Origin: Desulfobacteraceae bacterium
GTDB lineage: Bacteria > Desulfobacterota > Desulfobacteria > Desulfobacterales > Desulfobacteraceae
Reading direction: 5' to 3'
DNA: 14,990 bases
NCBI GenBank assembly: GCA_024225895.1
Contig: JAAEMC010001146.1
Location: 1-14,990 of the forward strand
Shown piece after piece: positions 7,177 to 14,013 of this stretch. Within the stretch, counting starts at the first letter, position 1. Each line of letters starts with the position of its first letter. Both the position numbers and the translations under genes were made by a program. The notes under the pieces were generated by a model. The model saw nothing but the letters and a program-made list of their open reading frames with translations. It was not told where the DNA came from and ran no database searches.

Positions 7177-8196
7177 CTACCTGCCAAAAGAGCATACCGG
7201 AAAATGACAAGTTTCACAGTTCATGCAAAGACCGCCATGGCCCATTTCGGCGATGTCATCTTGACATAACATCTCCCCGGCAAGGAATTTCGGAAAAATC
7301 AGATCAAACACTGTCTTTTTATAATAGAAAACACAGGCCGGAAGACTGATGACCGGGATATTATCCAGGCGGGAGACCATTAGCATGGCCCCAGGGAGTA
7401 CCGGGCTGCCGTAAAATATCTCGTTGGCTCCTGCTTCCTTGACTCCCTGGCGGGTAACATCATCCGGGTCCACGGAAAGGCCGCCGGTGGTGATAATCAA
7501 CTCACACCCAAGGCTTTTGAGTTCAAGAACAGCTTTAGAGATGGCGGCAATATCATCTGGTACGGTGATCTTCTTTTCCAGTGTGCATCCCGCATCAATA
7601 AGTTTTTTACCGATGGAAGGATTAAAATCATCGGTGATCAGGCCGTCATATACTTCGGACCCCGTAACCACGGCACCGACTTTCAATGGCTTGAACGGCT
7701 TGACCGAAAGGATGGTGCCCGTATCTTTGGCAACTGCTTCCAGGGTTTCAATCTTTTTGGTCGGGATGGTCAAAGGAATAATCCGGGTTGCGGCTATGAT
7801 TTCCCCCTCTTTGCAGGGGAAATTATTTTTTAAGGTTGCCACAATGATGTTATCCATCTTGTTTACGCCAAGTAACGCATCCACATTTATTTTTAAAAGA
7901 CCGGGGTGCCGTGTAATAATATTGACTTTTCCCTCATGGGGATCGGTGAACTCAAGAGCAGGATCTGAAATGGCGCCGGCGATTCTTCTGGCAGCATCAT
8001 TTTCATGGAGCTGGTCAGCCCCCAGATCCAGAACATATAGATAGTGTTTACCAATTTTTAAAAGCTCAGGGATATCTTTGGCTTTTACCACATGCCCTTT
8101 TTTAAAGGCCGCTCCTTTAAATTCGCCTCTTACAATACGTGTCATATCATGGGCCAGGACGGTACCCACTGCATCTTCAACTCTTATTTTTTTCAT
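7177..8196 (-). CDS. MoeA-like molybdopterin-binding protein with C-terminal four-cysteine motif
   Basis: A 339-residue protein. Residues about 165-310 form a MoCF (MoeA/MogA) domain with VVTGSE at 176-181, TTGGLSVDPDDVT at 236-248, LPGAM at 267-271 and SLPAC at 284-288, which bind molybdopterin. Residues 1-160 resemble the N-terminal part of MoeA-type proteins of the molybdenum hydroxylase clusters, but the protein is shorter than true MoeA. The C-terminus carries C324-x2-C327-x2-C330-x4-C335, a likely zinc or iron-sulfur site absent from MoeA. Together with YqeB this points to insertion or modification of the molybdenum cofactor for the hydroxylase encoded just upstream. The gap to the large subunit gene is 28 bases; the ribosome binding site is poor (AAGG about 12 bases away), so translation may depend on upstream ribosomes. 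Family secure; the precise step is inferred. Confidence 0.84.
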   Translation of the reverse strand: MKKIRVEDAVGTVLAHDMTRIVRGEFKGAAFKKGHVVKAKDIPELLKIGKHYLYVLDLGADQLHENDAARRIAGAISDPALEFTDPHEGKVNIITRHPGLLKINVDALLGVNKMDNIIVATLKNNFPCKEGEIIAATRIIPLTIPTKKIETLEAVAKDTGTILSVKPFKPLKVGAVVTGSEVYDGLITDDFNPSIGKKLIDAGCTLEKKITVPDDIAAISKAVLELKSLGCELIITTGGLSVDPDDVTRQGVKEAGANEIFYGSPVLPGAMLMVSRLDNIPVISLPACVFYYKKTVFDLIFPKFLAGEMLCQDDIAEMGHGGLCMNCETCHFPVCSFGR

Positions 8197-8224
8197 AAAT
8201 ACGGCTTGCCTTTGGTGTTGCAGA

Positions 8225-10537
8225 TTAATTCACCCGGGCTTTCTTGGCCCCTTGTTTTGCTTCTTCTTCCTGTTTTTTCTTTATGGCTGCCAGGATCTTG
8301 TCCGGGGTTAACGGATAACTATCCAGATAAACACCAATGGCATTGGATACGGCTGCTGCATAGGCCTGGGCCGCTGACATGGCAATGGACATTCCAGCTT
8401 CTTTGGCACCATACGGGCCTTTGGGATCCACGGATTCCACAATGATATTATTGATTTTCGGGGGCATATCGCAGGCCAGAGGCAATTTGTATTCCAGCAT
8501 GGTGGGGTTGAGCACCCGCCCGTCTTTCCAGTCATGGTACTCAGTGAGGTTGGCCTGGCCGCCCATGGCAATGGAACCTTCAAACTGGCCTTCAAGGACC
8601 AACGGGTTCAGGGCTTTCCCAACATCCTGAACCGCTGTGGCTTCCAGTACTTCCACCTGGCCGGTATCCGGATCAACCTTTACTTCAATGATTGTGGTCC
8701 CAAAAGAAAATGCCTCGCACATCTGGCCAAAGGGATTGGAAACCCATTCCCTTTTCATGTCAACTTTGGGCCAGTAACCGCCCTGGGCATTGACAGAGGT
8801 AAAATTGAGCAGGGCGATTCTCACCACCTTTTTAATGGGGATGGATTTTTCAGGGTCATCTTTAACATATATCATCCGGTTTTTGGCAGCCAACGTATCC
8901 GGTTCTACCTTTAAAATTTTCGCCGCCACATCAAAGAGTCTTTTTTTGCAGTTCTTTGCAGCCACCTGGACGGCCTGCCCGCCCACAAAGGTGGATACCT
9001 GGGAATACGATCCCGGGTCGGAAGATGTGGTTTCCGTATCTGCCGATACAAGATGGATGTCTTCGGGCAAAAGGCCTAATTCTTCTGCAGCAATCTGGAC
9101 CAGCATATTGTCATTGCCCTGTCCATTGTCTACTACGCCGGACATGACTGTGGCTTCGCCGTCTTCATTGAATTTAATAAAGGCCTGGGAACCACCGCGA
9201 ATACCCATGGGAAACCCGGTCTGCACTGAATTGGTGCCAATGCCGATTCCATGATAGGCAGGCAGTTTTCCCCATTTTTCCTTGAACTTTGATTTTTCAA
9301 CCGCCTTTAAAATGGTTTCATCCATGGCACAGGAAGAGACCTGTGATTTGGTACTGGTGTATTCTCCGGGTTGTCTGGAATTTTTCAGGCGGATTTCAAC
9401 AGGGTCAATGCTCAAATGGTCGGCAATCATATCCAGCTGCGTGTCCACACCACATGCAAAGGCACGGCCGTGAACTCTTATCATCCCACGGATTGGTTTG
9501 TTGGTATAAATCCGGTATCCGTTATATCGGACACTGCCCATTCGGTAGGCCTGTTCCATGGAAAGGAAGGGGACACTGGTGGCAATGGGGCCGGTGGAAG
9601 AATATGCACCGCCGTCCATATAGCAGGTAGTTTCCCTTGCCAGGACCTGGCCTTCTTTGTCTACACCGGTTTTATGGGTGACAATCATGGAATGTCCCTG
9701 GCGTGTGGCAATGGTGTTTTCTTCCCTGGTAAACTGGATTTTTACCGGCGCCTTGGTCCTTTTTGCCAGAAGGGCGCAGATATAATCGACGGGACATATT
9801 TCGCTCCTGCCGCCAAAAGCGCCGCCAATGGCTATCTTTTTGACTTTTACCTTGTGAAGGGGAATCTTGAAGGCATTGGAAAGGGGTTTGGATTTCATGT
9901 GCGGACCGCCGTTGGGCATCCAGACTTCCAAACAATCTTCCTCGTCAAACCGGGCGACCACTGCATAGGGCTCGGCCTGGAAATAAGATTCTTCAGCCGC
10001 CACAAAGGTATCTTCCCGGATATAGTGGGATTTTTCAAAATTTTCATCCACACTGCCGGTATCAATATTGACATGGACATTTATATTGTCAGGAAAATCA
10101 TCATGGATGAGCGGGCCTTTGGAAGCCATGGCTTCTAAAGGATCAAATACAGCGGGCAGTTCTTCGTATTCCACTTCAATGAGATCCAGGGCTTTTAAGG
10201 CCGTTTCTTCATCCACGGCAGCAACGCCTGCGACTTCATCACCAATATATCGGACTTTTTCCATCTGTATAAATTGCTGGTCTCTCGTATAGGCAAAGAC
10301 TCCCCATTTGACACCTTCGGTATCCTCACCGGTTACAACCGCTTTTACACCGGGGAGTGCCTTGGCTTTGGATGTGTCGATTTTGACAATACGGGCATGG
10401 GCATAAGGGCTTCTTTTGACCTTGCCCACCAGCATTCCGGGCAGATTAAGGTCAGCCGTAAACCTGACTTTACCCGTTACTTTACTCCGGGAATCCACCC
10501 GGGGCATTCTTTTTCCAATAAGGTTATAATCTGACAT
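8225..10537 (-). CDS. Molybdenum hydroxylase large subunit (xanthine dehydrogenase / 4-hydroxybenzoyl-CoA reductase family)
   Basis: A 770-residue molybdopterin-binding subunit. It begins with the family's 'GKRMPRVDSRSKVTGKVRFTADL' type segment, followed by GGAFGGR at 238-244, 'DGGAYSSTGP', 'VDNGQGNDN', and 'PYGAKEAGM', in which E713 is the conserved base of the active site. The length is close to the large subunit of Thauera 4-hydroxybenzoyl-CoA reductase (about 770), which also has GAKEA at this place. The substrate pocket residues cannot be assigned by eye, so purine, heteroaromatic, aromatic acyl-CoA or other substrates remain possible. No signal peptide, so cytoplasmic. ATG at 10537 is preferred over GTG at 10540 because the TAAGGAG site is 6 bases from ATG but only 3 from GTG. 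The gene starts 3 bases after the small subunit's stop. Family very sure; substrate unknown. Confidence 0.92.
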   Translation of the reverse strand: MSDYNLIGKRMPRVDSRSKVTGKVRFTADLNLPGMLVGKVKRSPYAHARIVKIDTSKAKALPGVKAVVTGEDTEGVKWGVFAYTRDQQFIQMEKVRYIGDEVAGVAAVDEETALKALDLIEVEYEELPAVFDPLEAMASKGPLIHDDFPDNINVHVNIDTGSVDENFEKSHYIREDTFVAAEESYFQAEPYAVVARFDEEDCLEVWMPNGGPHMKSKPLSNAFKIPLHKVKVKKIAIGGAFGGRSEICPVDYICALLAKRTKAPVKIQFTREENTIATRQGHSMIVTHKTGVDKEGQVLARETTCYMDGGAYSSTGPIATSVPFLSMEQAYRMGSVRYNGYRIYTNKPIRGMIRVHGRAFACGVDTQLDMIADHLSIDPVEIRLKNSRQPGEYTSTKSQVSSCAMDETILKAVEKSKFKEKWGKLPAYHGIGIGTNSVQTGFPMGIRGGSQAFIKFNEDGEATVMSGVVDNGQGNDNMLVQIAAEELGLLPEDIHLVSADTETTSSDPGSYSQVSTFVGGQAVQVAAKNCKKRLFDVAAKILKVEPDTLAAKNRMIYVKDDPEKSIPIKKVVRIALLNFTSVNAQGGYWPKVDMKREWVSNPFGQMCEAFSFGTTIIEVKVDPDTGQVEVLEATAVQDVGKALNPLVLEGQFEGSIAMGGQANLTEYHDWKDGRVLNPTMLEYKLPLACDMPPKINNIIVESVDPKGPYGAKEAGMSIAMSAAQAYAAAVSNAIGVYLDSYPLTPDKILAAIKKKQEEEAKQGAKKARVN

Positions 10538-10540
10538 CAC

Positions 10541-11038
10541 TTACTCCTTATGGTTACAGTCACAGCAACCCTGATGCGGGTTGTGAGCATGGGCCACAGC
10601 ATGGACGATTTTAGCGTAGCCTGTGCACCGGCAGATATTGCCGGAAATGGCTTTTCTAACAGTGGCTTCATCGGGCTGTCTGTTATTGTTTAACAGGGCA
10701 TCGGCCGACATGAGCATGCCCGGTGTGCAGAAACCGCACTGGACCGCCCCATGGTCGATAAAAGACTGCTGCAGGGGGGAGAGTTCGTCCCCGTTGGCCA
10801 AGCCTTCTACGGTTTTGATTTCAATATTTTCAGCCTCCAGGGCCAGGGTCAGGCATGCTCGAACAGGCTTGCCATCCATGTGAACCGTACATGATCCGCA
10901 AACCCCTTCACCGCAGCTCTCTTTTGAGCCGGTGAAATCAAGCTGGTCTCGTAAAACTTCCAGGAGGGTATCGTTGGGGGCAACCAAAACCTCGTGGGAT
11001 TCATTATTAACATTTAATGTAATAGTTATTTTTTCCAT
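10541..11038 (-). CDS. Molybdenum hydroxylase [2Fe-2S] small subunit
   Basis: A 165-residue electron transfer subunit with two [2Fe-2S] clusters. The plant-ferredoxin-like N-terminal domain has C42, C47, C50 and C62 (CGEGVCGSC pattern). The helical C-terminal domain has C101, C104, C136 and C138 (CGFC and CRC), typical of the xanthine dehydrogenase family. In such enzymes electrons run between molybdopterin, the two clusters and FAD. Unusual is a tail beyond the last cluster ligand that is rich in His and Cys (H150, H152, H155, C158, C159, C161, H163) and might bind a metal. GGAG stands 9 bases before the ATG; the FAD subunit gene ends 23 bases upstream. Subunit identity is certain from the cysteine pattern. 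Confidence 0.94.
   Translation of the reverse strand: MEKITITLNVNNESHEVLVAPNDTLLEVLRDQLDFTGSKESCGEGVCGSCTVHMDGKPVRACLTLALEAENIEIKTVEGLANGDELSPLQQSFIDHGAVQCGFCTPGMLMSADALLNNNRQPDEATVRKAISGNICRCTGYAKIVHAVAHAHNPHQGCCDCNHKE
10544..10550 (-). promoter_or_regulatory. Ribosome binding site deciding the large-subunit start
   Basis: TAAGGAG lies inside the last codons of the [2Fe-2S] subunit gene, 6 bases before ATG 10537. The overlap means that translation of the two subunits is probably coupled. Confidence 0.7.
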
Positions 11039-11061
11039 ATTAACCTACTCCAAACATATGG

Positions 11062-12060
11062 TTATTTTTCAATTCCTGCGGCCTGCTCCAATGCTTTCAG
11101 GACCATGACGAAAGTCATGTCACACCGGTATTCCAAAGTGGACCCGGCATTATGCACTGCAAATGTGCCGGCGTTGTCCATGGCGATCCCGGCAGCCTCT
11201 TTAAATGCATCAATATCGGTCAACGATTTTTCGGCCAGGGTTTCTGATGCCTTGACCATGAACAAAGGCGCACGGGACATACTGCCCACAACAATCCTGG
11301 CTTTTTTGATTTTTTCTGCCTTTGAGTTGATCATCACACCGGCGGATGTGATGGGATAGTCAATGGCAGACCTGTAGGACAGGCGCTGGTAAGCACTCTT
11401 GGAATTATTTTTTTGCTTGGGCAGAATAATTTCAGTCAGCAATTCATCCGGTTCAATACTAAAGGGGTGGAATCCGTCAGACGTAAAAAGATCTGACAGA
11501 TTGATGGTACGTTTTCCATCCTTTTTAGAAAGAACAACCTTTGCCTCTAAAGCAATTAGGGCCGGGGCCATATCCCCCTGGTAGGTGGAATAACATCGGT
11601 CCCCTTCATCCCTGGCATAACAGATTTTACCGCCGTCTTTGTGGCAGGGTTGGCGGCCTGACCGGTGAAACCGGGACTGGTTGTAATGAATACACCGGGT
11701 GTCCTGTAAAATATTTCCGCTAATGGTGCCGCGATGATGCTGAATGGTTTCTGCTCCAACTCGTTCGGCTGCCTGGGCAAGAGCTGTATATCCTTCCTGG
11801 ATATCATCAGAGTCAACAATATCTGCCAGCGTTGTTTTTGCACCGATGGTCAGGGTATCATCATGATTTTTAATATAAGATAACCCTGAAAGTTGTTTCA
11901 TGCTCATGACAAACGCCGGGGTCAGTAACTGGTTTTTCATGCGGACCAGAAGATCGGTGCCGCCGGCAATGATCTTGACGTCCTCTTTGTGGCTGGCCAG
12001 CATATCCAGGGCCTGGGTAAGATCATCGGGTTCCAAATATTCAAACCGTGGTAAACGCAC
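11062..12060 (-). CDS. Molybdenum hydroxylase FAD subunit with 4-hydroxybenzoyl-CoA reductase-type [4Fe-4S] insert
   Basis: A 332-residue FAD-binding subunit: 'IIAGGTDLLVRMKN' at 30-43 and 'GTISGNILQDTRC' at 111-123 are the FAD-binding motifs of the CO dehydrogenase / xanthine dehydrogenase medium-subunit family. Between the two halves of the FAD domain is an insert with C123, C139, C147 and C156. The spacing (16, 8, 9) and surroundings (DTRCIHYNQS, SDRCYxTY-like 'GDRCYSTYQGD') match the insert that in the beta subunit of 4-hydroxybenzoyl-CoA reductase binds an additional [4Fe-4S] cluster. In that enzyme the cluster feeds low-potential electrons to the molybdenum site for reductive removal of a hydroxyl group. 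Start is GTG, with CAAGGAG ending 8 bases before it; no better start is near. It lies 60 bases after the TRAP permease gene. Subunit role certain, cluster very likely, reductive direction inferred. Confidence 0.93.
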   Translation of the reverse strand: MRLPRFEYLEPDDLTQALDMLASHKEDVKIIAGGTDLLVRMKNQLLTPAFVMSMKQLSGLSYIKNHDDTLTIGAKTTLADIVDSDDIQEGYTALAQAAERVGAETIQHHRGTISGNILQDTRCIHYNQSRFHRSGRQPCHKDGGKICYARDEGDRCYSTYQGDMAPALIALEAKVVLSKKDGKRTINLSDLFTSDGFHPFSIEPDELLTEIILPKQKNNSKSAYQRLSYRSAIDYPITSAGVMINSKAEKIKKARIVVGSMSRAPLFMVKASETLAEKSLTDIDAFKEAAGIAMDNAGTFAVHNAGSTLEYRCDMTFVMVLKALEQAAGIEK

Positions 12061-12120
12061 TTTTGTTTCTCCTTGAGTTAATAAATGCCCTATTTCTTTA
12101 AGGCCTATTTTTTAGCAAAC

Positions 12121-13425
12121 TTAATTTAATAAACTGGGTAAAAATAATACTACCTTGGGAAAGAGAATCATCAGGATGACACAGATTATATAGGCTGGTA
12201 AAAAATAGGCCACTCCTTTAAAGACTTTTTCCAGGGGGACACCCTTTGCCATTCCGCCCACAACATAGGTGGTTGCACCCACAGGCGGGGTTACAGCGCC
12301 CAATGTGGTAACGATGGTGATGGTCACACCGAACCAGATAGGGTCATACCCTAGCTCCATGGCAACAGGGAAAAATATGGGTATGGTAATCAGCAAAAGC
12401 GCAAGGGCATCCATGACCGCTCCGCCGATAATGTATATGAAAAAAATGATGGCCATGATGGCGACATCGGACAGTGGCAATGAAACCACCCATGCAGCGA
12501 TGTCAAAAGGGATTCTTGTGATGGCAAGAAACCTGCCGAATATCATGGCGCCGGTGATAATCACAATCACCATACATGAGATTTTTAAAGTATCAAAAAT
12601 AGATTCGTAAAAGCTTTTCCAGGAAAGGCTTTTCTGGGCAACGCCGATCACCACGGCAAAGAAAGAGCCGATGGCCCCGGCTTCCGTGGGAGTGAATAAT
12701 CCAAAATACAGGCCAACCATCACAATCAGAAACAGGATCAACATTTCCACGGCACCGGAAAGAGCCTGAATTTTCTGGGCAAAAGTGGTTTTGGGTCCCA
12801 CAGGTCCCCAGGAAGGATGGATCAGGCACAGGATATAAACCGTCAGCGTCAGCAGCAGGGCCAGAAGAATGCCTGCCCCGATGCCGCCGTAAAAAAGTTT
12901 GGCAATGGACTGTTCCGTGGAAAGGCCGATGATGATAAGCACAACACTGGGCGGAATCACCACTCCAAGGGTTGAGCCGCAGGCAATGGCGCCTGTGGAA
13001 AGCATGGGTTCGTACTTGAATTTATTCATCTGGGGCAGGGCAACTGTGGTCATGGTGGCTGCTGTGGCAGCGTTGGACCCGCAGATTGCGGCAAAGGCCG
13101 AACAGGCCATGACCGTTGCCATGGCAATACCGCCTCTGATATGGCCTACCCATTTGTAGGCTGCATTGTATAGCTTTTCATTAACCCCTGAATAAAATGC
13201 GACCTGACCCATGAAGATGAACAGGGGGATGACTGTAAGGCCATATTTGGAAAAGGTATCCCAGATCACCGAAGCCAGCATGTTAAACCCGGCGTTCGGG
13301 TTAATGACAATGGAGAACCCTACAAATCCAACCAGGCCCATGGCAAATCCAACCGGAATGCCAAAGACAAAGAGGATGAAAAGGAGAATCGCAATACCCA
13401 ATATACCGATCATGGTAAGACTCAT
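12121..13425 (-). CDS. dctM: TRAP transporter large permease subunit (DctM family)
   Basis: A 434-residue, strongly hydrophobic protein with about twelve membrane segments, the usual length of DctM. Family blocks are 'PLFIFMGQ' near residue 70, 'CSAFAAICGSNAATAATM' near 110-127, 'GSTLGVVIPPSVVLIIIG' near 150-168, and 'TPTEAGAIGS' near 225. It is the sodium-coupled membrane channel of a tripartite ATP-independent periplasmic transporter. Its ATG shares one base with the TAA of the small permease gene (TAATG), which implies translational coupling; AAGGAG lies 8 bases before the start. Placement before the molybdenum hydroxylase genes suggests that it imports the substrate of the pathway. Identity certain; ligand unknown. 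Confidence 0.94.
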   Translation of the reverse strand: MSLTMIGILGIAILLFILFVFGIPVGFAMGLVGFVGFSIVINPNAGFNMLASVIWDTFSKYGLTVIPLFIFMGQVAFYSGVNEKLYNAAYKWVGHIRGGIAMATVMACSAFAAICGSNAATAATMTTVALPQMNKFKYEPMLSTGAIACGSTLGVVIPPSVVLIIIGLSTEQSIAKLFYGGIGAGILLALLLTLTVYILCLIHPSWGPVGPKTTFAQKIQALSGAVEMLILFLIVMVGLYFGLFTPTEAGAIGSFFAVVIGVAQKSLSWKSFYESIFDTLKISCMVIVIITGAMIFGRFLAITRIPFDIAAWVVSLPLSDVAIMAIIFFIYIIGGAVMDALALLLITIPIFFPVAMELGYDPIWFGVTITIVTTLGAVTPPVGATTYVVGGMAKGVPLEKVFKGVAYFLPAYIICVILMILFPKVVLFLPSLLN

Positions 13426-13916
13426 TATTCATTCTCCTTTTTGGGGGGGATTATGGCTTTTAACAGATCCGTAAACAGGGCAAGACTTAAGATAAAGCAA
13501 CCAAAAGCCACGGCAAAGGTAAACGGGTAGTAAATGATTCTCAAGGTCTCGGAAAGCTCTCCTGCATTTTTAAGAATTAATGCTTTTTGTACAACATGCC
13601 AAGATGCTGCGGCAAAAAAGACAGAGCAGACTCCGTAGTTGATTATGGATATGAATCGCTTAAGTTTTGGTGGATAGGTATTTACCAGAACATCCACTGA
13701 AATATGGCCGTTGGTAAACTGGGTGTACCCGAGAGCAAATGCAGTCACCACGGCACCGGCAAATCCCATGAGTTCAAAGGTTCCCCTGATGGGAATATAG
13801 AACTGGCGGATAAATATATTTGAACAGGTCAAAAGAATCATCCCCACAAGGAAGACACCTCCGATGAGTGTCAGCATCATGTTCAGGATTTTATTGATTT
13901 TCGTTAATGTCTCCAT
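13425..13916 (-). CDS. dctQ: TRAP transporter small permease subunit (DctQ family)
   Basis: A 163-residue membrane protein with four predicted membrane segments at about 13-33, 45-65, 88-108 and 128-150. It has the 'FGxxTFELMGF'-like region of DctQ ('IPIRGTFELMGFAG') and 'YTQFTNGHISVDVLV', a common DctQ stretch. It partners DctM in the inner membrane. A GGGAG site lies about 9 bases before the ATG. The gene ends overlapping the DctM start by one base and follows the binding-protein gene after 97 bases that include a strong stem-loop. Identity secure. Confidence 0.92.
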   Translation of the reverse strand: METLTKINKILNMMLTLIGGVFLVGMILLTCSNIFIRQFYIPIRGTFELMGFAGAVVTAFALGYTQFTNGHISVDVLVNTYPPKLKRFISIINYGVCSVFFAAASWHVVQKALILKNAGELSETLRIIYYPFTFAVAFGCFILSLALFTDLLKAIIPPKKENE

Positions 13917-13965
13917 ACTCGCATCTCTCCCAAGGGCAGCAAAAGGGGATATTGAAAGTTTTAAT

Positions 13966-13993
13966 GCAGCCCTGCCGATTGCGGCAGGACTGC
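13966..13993 (-). promoter_or_regulatory. 12-bp stem-loop between dctP and dctQ
   Basis: On the minus strand GCAGTCCTGCCG pairs along its full length with CGGCAGGGCTGC around a CAAT loop (one G-T pair). It starts 20 bases after the dctP stop. The downstream side is A/T-rich but lacks a T run, so it is better seen as an mRNA stabiliser or partial attenuator. Such an element could keep the binding protein in excess over the permease, as is usual in binding-protein-dependent transport. Confidence 0.7.
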
Positions 13994-14013
13994 GCTTTAA
14001 CTGTCAGCCTTAA

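Noticed and set aside
9371..10138. Plus-strand open frame of 255 codons
   Set aside because: It is antisense to conserved parts of the molybdopterin subunit and shows no recognisable domain.
10538..10540. GTG as the start of the large hydroxylase subunit
   Set aside because: It is only 3 bases from the Shine-Dalgarno GGAG; the adjacent ATG at 10537 has normal spacing.
11556..11843. Minus-strand frame inside the FAD subunit as a sign of a frameshift
   Set aside because: The main frame reads through the whole FAD domain and the [4Fe-4S] insert with all motifs intact.
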